Origin: Melampsora larici-populina 98AG31
Lineage: Eukaryota > Basidiomycota > Pucciniomycetes > Pucciniales > Melampsoraceae
DNA: 64,000 nt
Assembly (NCBI RefSeq): GCF_000204055.1
Contig: NW_006768804.1
Span: forward strand, 412,612 to 476,611
Reading direction: 5' to 3'
Shown here piece by piece: positions 22,594 to 33,479 of this stretch (its first letter is position 1; each line of letters starts with the position of its first letter). The position numbers and the translations under genes are program-made. A model generated the notes under the pieces. That model was not told where the DNA came from, ran no database searches, and was given only the letters and a program-made list of their open reading frames with translations.

Positions 22594-24282
22594 TCATTTG
22601 TGAGCGTCGCTTCCTTGATGATGTTCAAAACATCCATCTTTGTTGCATACCCCGTGAACTCGCTCGCATGAATCGTCGCTGTGTGGACAGACACCCAGAT
22701 TCCAATTGTTACAAGGTTGATCAGCTTTAGGAAGAGATCTAGAGTCCCGGATCTTGTACGCTGGTTTGTTTCTTTTTCCTTTTTGCTTCTTCGCTGCTGA
22801 AGGACGAGAGGATTGATAGGAGGGAGGAGCAGCCTCAATAGCCAGCCTCGGAGTACGAGAAGATGATTGAACAGATTGGTACTTTTGAGTAGGAATAGAA
22901 GCACGACCAAGTTTGCTGGTGCTGCTGTATAGAACTCGATTGTCGATTCCTTTGAGGGAATCGTGAGTGTAATCTCCCCAAACGAGACTAGGCCGGGAAG
23001 CGAATTCTTTCCTAAGCTCGACATCAAAGTCTCTGACGTCCTCCCAGTAAACGCGTGCTTGGAAGAGGCCTGGGAGGCGGAGAATGTACTCGAAGTATTT
23101 CTTGATAGAAATGGCAGCAGGAGGAAAGGCGGCAATATAAGCGTGTTTGAGAACGCCGAGAAGATTTTGCCAGTGAGTGTTATCGGTGATCTCTTTTGGA
23201 GCTGCTCCTTCGACGTTATTAAGGTCACCATCGGCGTTAATACAAAGGCGGCTCTGAGGGGGATCGGAGGAGGCAACTGCTCCGTAAAATTTCCGAAGAT
23301 CGACAAAATTACACTCCAGGAGTTCTTTGGTAAGGGAGTTTTGCCAGTTTGCAGGCCTGTTCTTACAAGAATTGAAAGCGCTGACGTGATGTTTGATGTC
23401 AGACTTATACAGGAGAGCAATCTGGTTGACGTGAAAAGATATAGGAGTGAAATCCTCGGGAACAAGATGTTCGTTATCGTCCATGTACGGAGCGGTGAGG
23501 ATTTGCGCTGGCACCATGGGACCAGGGATGGTTGGGATTCCCGACAAGAAGGTGGGACCAGAGACAGCTGGTGCTGCGACAGGTGGTCGAGCAGAGGAGT
23601 GTGAGGAGGGCGGGGAGGCAGGAGTTCTCTTCCTCTTTCCTTTATCCAGTCTTTCGAAAACCGGAAAAATTGGAGTCGTTGCACAAGGAGTTCGAGCTCG
23701 AGGACTCCCTGAGAATTGAATCCGCCGTAGAAGAGATGGACCAGCGTCAGGACCTCTGGGAGAAGCTCGAGGTGAGCAATTGGCATGGGAAACCGGACCA
23801 CGACGAAGTCTAGGAGAGGACGGTTGAGGAGGAGGGGGAGGTGGCCCTCCAGAGTTGGTCGAAGGGTTGGCTGGGAACATAGATAAATCCTCGAACCGAG
23901 AAGGAGATGAAGGAATTGGCCTGGCCATGAATCCTTTGACTGGGCCGTAGATGTCGATTGTAGGAGGAGGGGAGAAACGATCACTGAGCACGATGGGGGG
24001 GATGACTTGGGGGTCAGCCACCGCAGGCAAGACGTCCGTAACAGGGTAGACGGGCCTATTTGCTCTGCTATCCAAAGAGATCGCACAGCGTGCGACTGCT
24101 GAGAAATGGAACAGAAAGTCGGGGTCCTCATAGGAGTAAACAGAAGCGACTTGTGTGCGAAACTGCGCCATGGTAGTGACTTTGCTACCTCCTGAATCAT
24201 CGTAATTCGTGAGGATTTTATCAATGTCATCGAAAATAGCGGTGGTAGCGTTTGTCAAAGTTACGGGGTTATTAATGACCAT
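22594..24282 (-). CDS. Gag-like protein of the YR element
   Basis: An uninterrupted frame from ATG at 24282 (MVINNPVTL), about 562 residues. The N-terminal third is Pro/Ser-rich (including a PPPPPPQPSSP run), the middle has a helical capsid-like part (EYILRLPGLFQARVYWED), and the C-terminus is basic (KKQKGKRNKP), followed by a CCCH-type zinc finger: Cys-x7-Cys-x6-Cys-x3-His in CNNWNLGVCPHSDDSCERVH. A second Cys/His cluster (CNKDGCFEHH) lies at the end. This fits a nucleic-acid-binding structural protein. It is the first gene of the three-gene element; the stop precedes the RT frame by about 20 bases. Confidence 0.75.
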   Translation of the reverse strand: MVINNPVTLTNATTAIFDDIDKILTNYDDSGGSKVTTMAQFRTQVASVYSYEDPDFLFHFSAVARCAISLDSRANRPVYPVTDVLPAVADPQVIPPIVLSDRFSPPPTIDIYGPVKGFMARPIPSSPSRFEDLSMFPANPSTNSGGPPPPPPQPSSPRLRRGPVSHANCSPRASPRGPDAGPSLLRRIQFSGSPRARTPCATTPIFPVFERLDKGKRKRTPASPPSSHSSARPPVAAPAVSGPTFLSGIPTIPGPMVPAQILTAPYMDDNEHLVPEDFTPISFHVNQIALLYKSDIKHHVSAFNSCKNRPANWQNSLTKELLECNFVDLRKFYGAVASSDPPQSRLCINADGDLNNVEGAAPKEITDNTHWQNLLGVLKHAYIAAFPPAAISIKKYFEYILRLPGLFQARVYWEDVRDFDVELRKEFASRPSLVWGDYTHDSLKGIDNRVLYSSTSKLGRASIPTQKYQSVQSSSRTPRLAIEAAPPSYQSSRPSAAKKQKGKRNKPAYKIRDSRSLPKADQPCNNWNLGVCPHSDDSCERVHGVCNKDGCFEHHQGSDAHK

Positions 24283-24297
24283 AATAAGAAAACGCAA

Positions 24298-24972
24298 ATG
24301 AAAAAATGTTATCGCTGAAATATTTTTCTTTTATGTGGATGTAGAGAAAAAACGGAAATCAGGATAATGATAATGTGATGGAATGGATTTCTAAGAATAT
24401 GATATTTTCTTTGAAATTCTTTGTTGGGAAACTAGGGAACTTGCTTCTGAAGCGCAACTCCTAGACGTCCATTCTCTTCCTCTGACATCATTGGTTCGAG
24501 TCAACTTTTGATAGTTATTGATGATGAACATCGTCTGAGAAGAGAATGACGACTGCTGTGACCCGTTTACCACATTATCCGATCCGTCTTTTTTTGACCT
24601 ATTCCCATCTATCAATACTCGTACCAATTTCTACCACTGAAACCAGAAACTACACTCAAACCACCCTCAATATCGTTTCCTCAAATAGTCTTGTTCCACC
24701 CTCTTCCATCCAATCTGTTTGACATTGTCAACCAGCTTGCCCTTGACCTGGCTGGTGATTGTTATGAGCCTATCAGCATACTACCATATTACACATGCTT
24801 GTACTGTATCTCCCACTGATACCGGCTCTTAGGCTGGACTTACCTGTACTGGTCTTTCCTCATGTTTTAATCCTATCATCAACACAACTAGTTCCTTCTC
24901 TCTTCGCACTTCCCTTCTTGGTCATAACAGTGATGCTGTCACCAGAATCTTGACAAGCTCTTCAAGTACCAG
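24298..24972. other. 5' flank of the YR element
   Basis: No gene. This should contain the promoter and left terminal repeat of the YR retroelement. A motif pair agaagagaatgac (about 24538) and, inverted, cattctcttcctctgac (about 24470) lies here, which may be part of its terminal structure, but I found no matching copy at the 19.4-19.7 kb end. Confidence 0.3.
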
Positions 24973-26720
24973 GTGTTGGTGGTGACAATTCTAGTGACAA
25001 TGCCAATGGAATTGAAACCAAGGATTATCATTCAGAAGCAGGATGGGTTGCAACTTGCACCCACCTCAGTACCAGCTAGTGTTCAACCAAAACCAAAGAA
25101 AAGAGTCTCACAATTATCCAATAAAACTCTTGGAATTGTAACACAAATTCAGCATCTCGAAATGTTTCAAACTGCTCACAGCACCATTCTCCACCTCTTA
25201 AGAAGAAGAAGAAGAAGAGAAAAGGTACAACTAGTCCTACAGTACTTGAGGTACATCATTTGATCATTTCAGTCTTTGTCATTAATTCTCACATGTGTTG
25301 ATTTTCCTTGATTTGAATTTTTCTTTCAATTTTTTATTTTACCTTCTCTTTTCTCTTGCTCATCTCAGACTTCCCTTGTCTGTTCTCTCAATCACATTAC
25401 ACCTTCACTTCTCTCATTCTTACATTTTTTATGTATCTTTCAATCATCTCAAACAATCCCTTCTGTCAATATTCCATTTTTTTAGCCACCTTCTCATTTC
25501 TCTGAGTCATCACATCAAACATTACTTCTCATCTCTCTCAATTGTATCCAAACTGAGTCATAGGACTATGATGTTCCTGTTGGGGTGGATGTTCATTAAG
25601 ATTCCAATGTGGAAGTTGTGGAGTCCCCAGAGGTCAGGTGTTCCCATCTTGGCCATTGGTACAAAGTGTTGGAGTTCTTCAAGACACCAATACATGTGAA
25701 AGGCAAGGTAGGTTTTGGAATTTATTTCATCTTTTCTCCTGTAATAATAAGAGTGAGTATCTGACTGACATTAAGCTTTGTTCTAGAGTGGTGATAATCT
25801 GTGTCAATTTAGGTGTCAATAATGCTGCAGATACTTCACTCAAGGCAAGCACAGTCCCTACAACTTATACTCACACCAAGATTGAGCTGAGGATTGACCG
25901 GCATGCCCCAGAAGATGACTTGAAATTCAAAAAGGTCACAGCCTCCCTTGAACCTGGAAACAACAGCAGGAAGACATTGCTCAAGTGGCTAGTGCCAACC
26001 CAAAAATCACTCTTGACTCATTTTTATCTCAATCCTTTTTCAGCATTGACCTCCCATCTGGATCCTCCAACATGGGCTCCCTTTTGCCAGATCCACTGAT
26101 CCCCCCTTCAAGCAGTGTTCAAGTTGTCAAATAGATTGGCAACTATGCAAGGTACCGCCTGGGCATCTGACACTTCCAAGGGAATCTACCAGGATTCATT
26201 TTCTACAGTGATTGGTACAATTAAGGTAAGACTTGTACTCATCTGATCCATCTCTGTCTCAACTTTTCACCCCTCTTAATTACTGACTTTTGCCTTTTTG
26301 CCACAGTCAAATAAGAGTAAGTTCTGTCTAATTTATAATGTTTGGACAACAAAGGGGGGTCAAAAGGCTTTCATAGGTGTCTCAGCCACCTATGTTAACC
26401 CGCGCCTAGCTCAGCCAGTTAGGAGGTTTTTAATATCCAACGGTTTACACAGAAAGATGAGTATTTTGTCTCTTTCTCTTTCCTTTTTTTTAGAATTTTT
26501 CTGTTTAATGCTGGCATCATCTCTTCTTTTACGTCCTAGCTCAAACCACCAATTAAGGTGTTCCAACAACACCATGGCCAAGAAGGCATCCAACATGTTC
26601 TGGGACACTGACAGCTAAGTAGATTGGTACCCACGGGTTAATCAGGTCAAGTGCTTTGCCCCCAAGATTGGATTTGTGTTTAAAGCTGGCCTCAAGTCAC
26701 TAGATGATGTATGCTACCAG
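24973..26720 (+). pseudogene. hAT-type transposase relic
   Basis: Exon-like pieces on the plus strand resemble hAT transposases of rust genomes. The clearest is at about 26310-26400: KSKFCLIYNVWTTKGGQKAF followed by IGVSATYVNP, which matches the family's Asp-Val-Trp-Thr region, with Asn where the catalytic Asp is expected. A second at about 26650-26710 reads KCFAPKIGFVFKAGLKSLDD, like the Cys-x2-His-containing segment after it. Pieces further left (25840-26090; a basic Lys/Pro stretch at 25090-25130) may be the N-terminal part. Stops and frame changes separate all of them, and no terminal repeats were found. Confidence 0.5.
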
Positions 26721-27793
26721 GAACATTCAGGTATGAGGCCAAATCAAACTCAACTTAATTTTCAAACCTTGGCAAAGGATTTATTCAAACATTCAAAGTA
26801 GTCTCAAAAAACAAAAAAGATTGGAGATGTTTTCAAATGTAGATCTTTTAAGTAAGAATCCCAGCTTCCCATGTATGTATATCAACAGATACAAACTGAA
26901 TTAACACTTAAATCAATGAGATCATGTAGATACAAGCCAAGCCCGTTTACAAGCCAAGTGACACTGGAACCTCAGCTAAAGTGAGAGATAAAGGTTCAAA
27001 AATTGAACTAAAGTGTGATGAGCAATAAGAAGGTGCCAAAGTGGAAATGTTGTAAGCTCAACAAACCTGGTATGGGGCTGGCCAGACAAGAAATACTAGA
27101 CTACATAGAGCAAGGAGAAATATCTTGATAGTAAATAACCCAAAGAGGATAAATCCATACCAGCACAGATTTTCTCATTCTCATGCTACACACAATTGAA
27201 CAAAAGTGGTTATCTTGGGTGATCAAATCATCACACCCAGATCAAACATTCTTGAAGCTATGTAAGCCCTTCATTTGTTATAGATGAAGGAGTAGAATTC
27301 AAACAAGGTCCCCGAATACAACAGATTTTCGATTTTTTTTTCTTTACACTACATTTGTTGGATCTTGACATTACAGGAACCCATATCACTGTTCACAAAA
27401 TTTCAATCGAAACAGCAAGTTCCAGATTGGTATCTTCTGGCATTAAATAGCAGGAGCCAATATCTTTCTCTGACTCTGAAGTTGTGATCCTGGAAAGGAT
27501 TTTGGATACCATTAGCTAGTTGCACAAGTACAGTTCAAAGAAATCTCGAAGATGCATCACATTCACAGAAATTTGATAGCCAGATACTAAAGCAATATCA
27601 ATCAAGAACTGTACAAAAGACAAAACTCAAGCTGCAGAAAACCAAACATACCAAACACACACACATATATATATATATTTACTCATCTAATTCCCTTACC
27701 ACGCATTCAGACATTAAAAACGTATACTATCATTAAAAGAAAACAAAACAAAACCTCCACTAAAAGAGCCAATCAAGGATTAATACCAATGCT
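26721..27793. other. Intergenic stretch with a CA/TA microsatellite
   Basis: No gene. Holds a short (ca)n(ta)n microsatellite at about 27656-27680 (cacacacacatatatatata). Since the aminopeptidase on the minus strand ends at 27794, its 3' UTR and polyadenylation site should lie in 27500-27793. Confidence 0.4.
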
Positions 27794-30700
27794 CTATTGT
27801 TTCATCAACCAATCAAATGCCATCCTATCTTCATGATTTTCTAAATCAAACAATCCTTTCAACTTATCCTTACATTCTTCATTATGCTTTATCCCAATTC
27901 ACAAAGAGAATGTTGAAAATCAATTTGACTGGTTCCTTTCTCTGAATGTCAAAGAAAACTTACACTGTCAATCCAATCTTTTTCTACTTGATTCATTAAA
28001 TCCCAATCAATACAATTCTTAGCAATAGGTACCTAAGCAACCCCCCAAAAGAACCCACATCATAAGTGTGCACTATTCCCAAACTGTCAGAAACGAAAAA
28101 AGTGAAACTACTCAACTTGTGTAAACCTTTCAAGTTCTAACCATTTAGTACCTTTCATTTTAACATCATTCAAATCATCACATTCTTTAACACCAAAAAA
28201 ACTTTCAATACGAATTCCGATTTTTTTTTCAAAATCATAATGACCAGGTTCGATTGTAAAAGTATGACCAATCTTTAGGGGGCTACTAAAAAGCGCCCGC
28301 AAATAAAACCTGAGACCGCCCGCTTTTAGAATCCGGTAGTTACTAAAGATGTTTGACTGAACTGTGGTTCAGTCTTGAGGAACTAATTTGTCGAGTGTCC
28401 CAAATGTGATTGAAATCAAATCAAATGGAAACCGGGCGGTCTTGAAAATGATCGACAACAGTCAAAAACCCACCATGCAAAACCCCTCCAAAACCTCCCG
28501 CTCTCGCTACCCACATCTAAGCAGGATAGTTGGCGTGTTTCTTACTTCTTTTCTAACCAAGTTCTGTACCACACCTATAAAGCTCCGGCTGGTGGGGCTG
28601 GTGTTAAGAGAAGTGGTCATGAGTACACGCGAAAAAGGTTTTCACACCCTCCTTGCCTAGATTCAAACTCGATGAAGCTAGAACTGCCCCTCTTCTGCAA
28701 GTCTGTCCATTTCTTCCTACCCAAGTTGGAATGTAATTTATTCGTTGAAGACCTTTATCTGCTTGTATCTGATCCAAGAGCTGTATAAAATCACAAAGAC
28801 ACTCGGTCAATCTACATAGTTGATTATTTTGATTGATTATCACTCGTTTCTTTTTCCTATCTCGCTTCGGAACCCACCGATTTCTCGCCACCCCTTCTCC
28901 TTTTCATTGCATACACGTCTTGCTCATAGTTGTTGAAGCAGGAATACAATGAGATACTTCTTGCATTGGTTTGAAAGGGTTTTGACACTATTCAACTTAC
29001 AGGTCAGACAAATTCGCGATAAACCCCTAGGATCCACAAAACCGGGATGAATCCAAGTCGTGTTTGAACGTAGCCTCAACCTTTGAGACTATAGGTGAGC
29101 CAGACAAAGCAATTAAGTCATCAAACTCAAGTAAAACCTTCAAATGCTCACAAGAGCTCAGAGACTGGAATCTTTTCTGCCTTCTAGCCTTGTTGCTGGT
29201 ACAAAACAGAGAATAGTCAAGCCTGAGGGGATTGCTAAGAGGCTCAGGTCCTGTTCAGTGATGTGATTGTCTTTCAAGCCGATCTGAACAATCCAGTCAA
29301 GATAAACAATCAATATGAGGGATGAGATGTGGGTAGCGAGAGCGGGAGGTTTTGGAGGGGTTTTGCACAGTGGGTTTCTGACTGTTGTCGATCATTTTCA
29401 AGACCGCCCGGTTTCCATTTGATTTGATTTCAATCACATTTGGGACACTCGACAAATTAGTTCCTCAAGACTGAACCACAGTTCAGTCAAACATCTTTAG
29501 TAACTACCGGATTCTAAAAGCGGGTGGTCTCAGGTTTTATTTGCGGGCGCTTTTTAGTAGCCCCCAATCTTTAATGGTACATCTACTGATCTATTTGAAG
29601 TTCCAATTCCTGTAAACATACATTATAATAAAAAAATCCATCAATTTTTGAAGTAAGGTGAGTTCATCTGTTGATCTTACCATGAGGTCCTTCGTGTACT
29701 GAACTACAACTACCAACCCCATGTCCAGTACCTAATAAAAATCACAAAACAAAAAATCAGTATTCCAACAAACAAACATCCCTCAAAAAAATCCCTCACC
29801 ATGACCGTAGAGTTTTCCATGTCTCCTAAACCAACCCCAAATGAAAATCAAAATCACACAACATCAATCTTCCGAAAGTTACAAATACCTGATCAAGAAG
29901 AAATGAAGAAAGAAACACAAACCATCCGGGTTCTCTTGCCAATACATCTAATTGACTACCAGTAGTTTGAGTCAATGTCAAAGCTGCCGCATCTCCTCCA
30001 CCTACATTATGATACAAAACCCATCCTAAGTCATCAAATCTTAGGAGAAAAAAGAAATTTTAAATAAATAACCTACTCACCTGGAAAGATAGCTCTAGCA
30101 ACAGCCAAATGACCTTGTAAAACAATAGTATAAGCTAATTTCTGCTCCGGCGTTGGACTTTTTCCAAAGAATACAGTTCTAGTCGTATCAGTAGTTCCAT
30201 CTATAAACAAACAACCAAACCAATGAACAACCTCAAGTTTTTCGTCAAGCTTTATAATCAAAAATCAAAAACTGACCTAAATAATGAGCTCCCGAATCAT
30301 TTAGGTAAAATGTATGTAAATCAATAATCCTATTTTGTTTAATAGTAGGTTCATAATGAGGCAAAGCAGCATTTTCATTTGTAGCACTGATATTAGCATA
30401 CGATAACTACTTAACAAAATGTAAAAAAGAAGATAAAAGAGAATCGATGATCAGTCCTTTTGACTTCTGATGTGATAATCGGACAAACTTACACTAATGA
30501 ACATTGGATGTCTCGATCTGATCTCATCAAATTTAATTGCAGCGTCCCATTCATTAATTTCATCTCCAGACAAAATTCGATGTTCTAACCAAGCGGACCA
30601 ACGACACCAAGCCAATGCATCTCTTAAATAAGCGTTTCGAAATCCATTTAATTCAGTTAGATTTTTGATCGATTTCCATTGAGTAATAATTGAAGGAGTT

Positions 30701-32036
30701 TCAGAAATTTGTTTGATATCAATTGTATCGTATAATCCAATTGGTAAAGTTGAATCAATAATTATATGATTTTGAATTTCAAGTGATCCCATAAATTCAC
30801 AAATCTTATCATAATCTTCTAATTGAACTTCTAATTCTTTCAAGTATTGCTGAACTTCTTGATGTTGATGTTTTGGATTATGTAAAAAAAGTATTGTAGG
30901 TTTAGAAATTGAAGTTGAAACAAATAAGTAAGCAAAGGGGAAAGGATTATAAGGTACATCTGAACCTCTGATATTCAAAATCCAACATAATTCTGATAAT
31001 GAATTGATTAAATAACCTCCTGCTTTATATTCTCTTATATAGGATTTCAGTTTTTCTAATTTGTCTTGTGAAGTTTGACCTGTAAAGAAAAATTGAATCA
31101 GTTGATTGAATACAAAATTTTTAACAACGATGAAGTTTGATTTTACTTACCACAGTATTCAAGTGGATGTAGATAAATTGGGTTTTGTGATAAGATTGGT
31201 CTTTTTGATCCCCATACTTGATCAATCAAATTTTCACTCGAGCACACTAAGCTTGACTCCCGATCATGTAAACTTTCTTCCAAAGTTTGTACTTCAGCTA
31301 AAATTTCAAAAAAGAGATAAATCAGTTTAATCGTCACAACAAAAGTTTTGTAGTAGATTAGGATAAAGGAACTCAACTATGAGAAACAAGCATTGAATCA
31401 ATTCCAATCCTACTCATCCTGGGTACATCCTACAAAAAACCCCTCTCAACCCAAATAAAACCAAAAATCAAAATTCATAAATGAAACAAAACCCCGATCA
31501 AGAAATGTAATTGGAGTTTACGTCAGATCCCAACCAACGAATCCAATCAAAAACCCCCGAAGTTCCAACTTTCATCAAATTCCAACAATTCAAATCTAAA
31601 TCATCTTCAGCTTGTTGCCAATACCTAGAATCGGTAAACAACCAAGCATCCTATTTTTTAAAGCATATTATTCAAAATTCAAACTCAATTTTCAAATCTT
31701 GAAATCAAAAAGAAGAAGAAAAATGAATTCACATCTAAACCAATAATAGCAGTTCCAGCCGAACCAGTAAAATTTGAAATAAATGCTCTTCTTTCATCAC
31801 ACGGTGCAAGATATTCAGATCGATGTGAATCAGTTGAAGGTACAACACTATCAAACCCAACAAAAAGTCGAAAATCAGTTTATCATTCTTTACATTTGTT
31901 TTCGATTTCGGAAAAGAAAGGATTCAACAGAATTGACACTTAACTAGAATTGTAAGTTTTCATTTCTCATTAATTTACGTAATTCGTTTAAATGGTTTGA
32001 AGAAGGCGAAGGCGGTGAGTCGTCGAATAAGATCAT
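27794..32036 (-). CDS. Xaa-Pro aminopeptidase P, exon 12 interrupted by a transposon
   Basis: Fourteen exons with consistent phase run from ATG 32036 to stop 27794. Removing the 1,288 bp element and one 8 bp duplication gives 628 residues, the usual length of cytosolic aminopeptidase P (M24B), which removes an N-terminal residue before Pro. N-terminal creatinase-like domain: [17 protein letters not shown] and [10 protein letters not shown]. Catalytic domain: [18 protein letters not shown] (two metal-binding Asp), GTGHGVG (His), TIEPGHY and GIRIES (two Glu). The insertion separates PLKI from GHTFTIEPG, so both metal-binding Glu are cut off in this allele. Exon ends: 32036-31945, 31847-31733, 31650-31522, 31429-31378, 31297-31151, 31079-30493, 30406-30277, 30200-30081, 30001-29923, 29825-29800, 29731-29681, 29609-29566 with 28269-28117, 28032-27964, 27886-27794. 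Confidence 0.9.
28278..29565. mobile_element. Non-autonomous DNA transposon with 241 bp inverted ends
   Basis: Bases 28278-28518 and 29325-29565 are inverted repeats of 241 bp with only a few mismatches, beginning gggggctactaaaaagcgcc. The 8-mer AATCTTTA flanks it exactly (28270-28277 and 29566-29573). An 8 bp duplication fits the hAT superfamily, though the G-run start and very long ends are not typical. The 806 bp centre has no transposase frame. It sits in exon 12 of the aminopeptidase P gene. The few differences between the arms and the intact host reading frame argue for recent insertion. Confidence 0.92.
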
Positions 32037-32049
32037 CTTTGCTTTGATC

Positions 32050-32090
32050 GTGTCTTCGTTGTTGTTGTTGTTGTTGTTGTTGTTGTTGGT
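32050..32090. repeat. (GTT)n microsatellite upstream of the aminopeptidase start
   Basis: About ten GTT triplets directly upstream of the aminopeptidase ATG at 32036, so on the transcript this is (AAC)n in the 5' leader. It also lies in a short overlapping upstream frame that starts at an ATG near 32128 and reads as a glutamine run; this upstream ORF ends inside the first exon in another frame and could reduce translation. Confidence 0.6.
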
Positions 32091-32520
32091 CTTTGTTCGA
32101 ACTTTGATTTGGTTTCTCCCGCATACAGTAACTAAAGACTACTCTGTGCTAGCTTCTCACCACAAGATGTGGGACTGATCCCAAATGGTGAGAATCTTTT
32201 TAACAACACAATTGTAAATATCACCATGGCCCTTGGGCCTTGGGCTGAGTACCTAAGGCGGTAAGGTAGCTTACGGTCCTAGGAACTCAAAACAGAAGCC
32301 ACTTGAGGTGCCTAAAGGGGTCAGGTACCTAGCCTATGTCCAGTCCTAAACGTTAACAATCCAAAGAAAGAAAAATCTAAAAATGCTTCAGATGAACTTG
32401 AGAAGATATAGAAAGATTAAGCTCCCTCAGCTGCTCCTACCGATGTGTCTCCTTGGAATGTTGGTATTGAAGTGTGTATGATGTGATGCTTGTATGTGGC
32501 ATTGGTTGAAGAGTTATTTA
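32091..32520. other. Promoter-side intergenic stretch
   Basis: Region between the aminopeptidase 5' end and the MITE at 32521. Contains gcccttgggccttgggctgagtacctaagg and related words near 32230-32330, the kind of C/G patch seen near other repeats. The promoter of the minus-strand aminopeptidase should lie in 32130-32300; no sharp element seen. Confidence 0.3.
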
Positions 32521-32783
32521 CAGTCGATTGCAGAAAGCTTGGAAACTTTTGCCCGCCAAACTTGGGCAAATTTACGGGATACAAAGTTAAAACTGGGTTT
32601 TTTTCCCAGTTTCCCAGTTTTTGTTTTTGGCTGTGTTTGGAACTTTCCCACGTTCTCCCAGTTTCCCAGTTTGCGCAAACACAGCCAAAAAGTCCGAATT
32701 GGGAAACCCGGAACAAATCCGGGTTTCTAGTTTGTATCCCGTAATTGGCGTGGAATTCTTTCCAAGCTTTGTGAAATTGACTG
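32521..32783. mobile_element. TA-flanked mariner-type MITE, 263 bp
   Basis: TA at 32519-32520 and 32784-32785 flank inverted ends: left cagtcgattgcagaaagctt, right the reverse complement cagtcaatttcacaaagctt. Inside are further inverted arms (cgggatacaaa, aactggg, and tttttggctgtgttt with its complement), so almost the whole element can fold. No coding capacity. Ends of type TA-CAGTC are shared with the 89 bp element at 52745, so both probably belong to one mariner-mobilised family. Confidence 0.75.
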
Positions 32784-33479
32784 TACTACAAATTGGTATG
32801 GTGCGGAAGTGTGCATGACAAGGGAGTTTTCTGATATTCACAAGTTAGAGCATCCCCAGCTGCACGCCATAAACCGTGATGTACGGATATTTGAGGTAGT
32901 TTCGTGCACAGCCGTCTACCTCAAACACTCACTTAGCTTAGGTAGTTCTCTCCGTGCGAGCCCAAATAGGCCAAAGATGTTCTATCTTGGCTCGCACCAC
33001 AAACCAGTCCGTACCTTCCTTTTACCATGATTTCAAAACCACAGTGCACAAGTTCCCCCAACTACAGTTTCATCCTTCAGCGCGTCTTCTTGCTTCAAAC
33101 ACGTCTTTTTTGATCACACACATTTCTTTTCAACCACCATTCTCATCATCTCGTCATGGATCCAATTCTGGATCCCTCTCTCACATCTTCGGTTCCAAAC
33201 ACCGCCAATCAATCTCCCTTGGAACTCAACACAACTCACCAGACAGACATTGAATTAGTCCATTCCAAAAAGCGCAAAAGTCAACCTGAAGAGAAGAGTA
33301 CAAAAAAAAGAGGCAAGAATTTCACTCATTCGGAGGATGAGCAGCTTTGCCATTTGTACATAAGCATATCCACTGATCGCATCATTGGAAAGAGCCAGAA
33401 GATACTTTGACTGTGGCAACGCATCGAGGAGCATTACAAGAATAATAAGGTTCCTCAACCCTCCGATTTGCCTCGTGAC

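Larger units (their letters stand above)
19749..24282 (-). mobile_element. Tyrosine-recombinase retroelement, Ngaro-like order
   Basis: Three minus-strand genes follow each other: gag-like (24282-22594), reverse transcriptase/RNase H (22526-20805) and tyrosine recombinase (20772-19749). No methyltransferase domain follows the RNase H, and the order gag, RT/RH, YR is that of Ngaro-type rather than DIRS1-type elements. YR retroelements lack LTRs and integrate as circles, leaving split direct or inverted terminal repeats. I searched about 600 bases on each side by eye and could not define these termini, so the coordinates cover the coding part only. Coding quality is good except for one frame break in YR. 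Confidence 0.75.

Noticed and set aside
19381..24640. Split direct repeats at the ends of the YR element
   Set aside because: Several short words recur (gacgtt, agagaatgac), but none long enough or in the right arrangement to claim termini.
28108..28302. Aminopeptidase ending at the TAG at 28108-28110
   Set aside because: A donor after ERFTQ (28117) followed by exons at 28032-27964 and 27886-27794 gives the usual C-terminal part and family length in phase.
28278..29565. Reading the 1,288 bp insertion in exon 12 as a normal long intron
   Set aside because: Its ends are ggggg...ccccc inverted repeats, with no GT-AG borders at the phase-correct place, and an exact 8 bp duplication flanks it.
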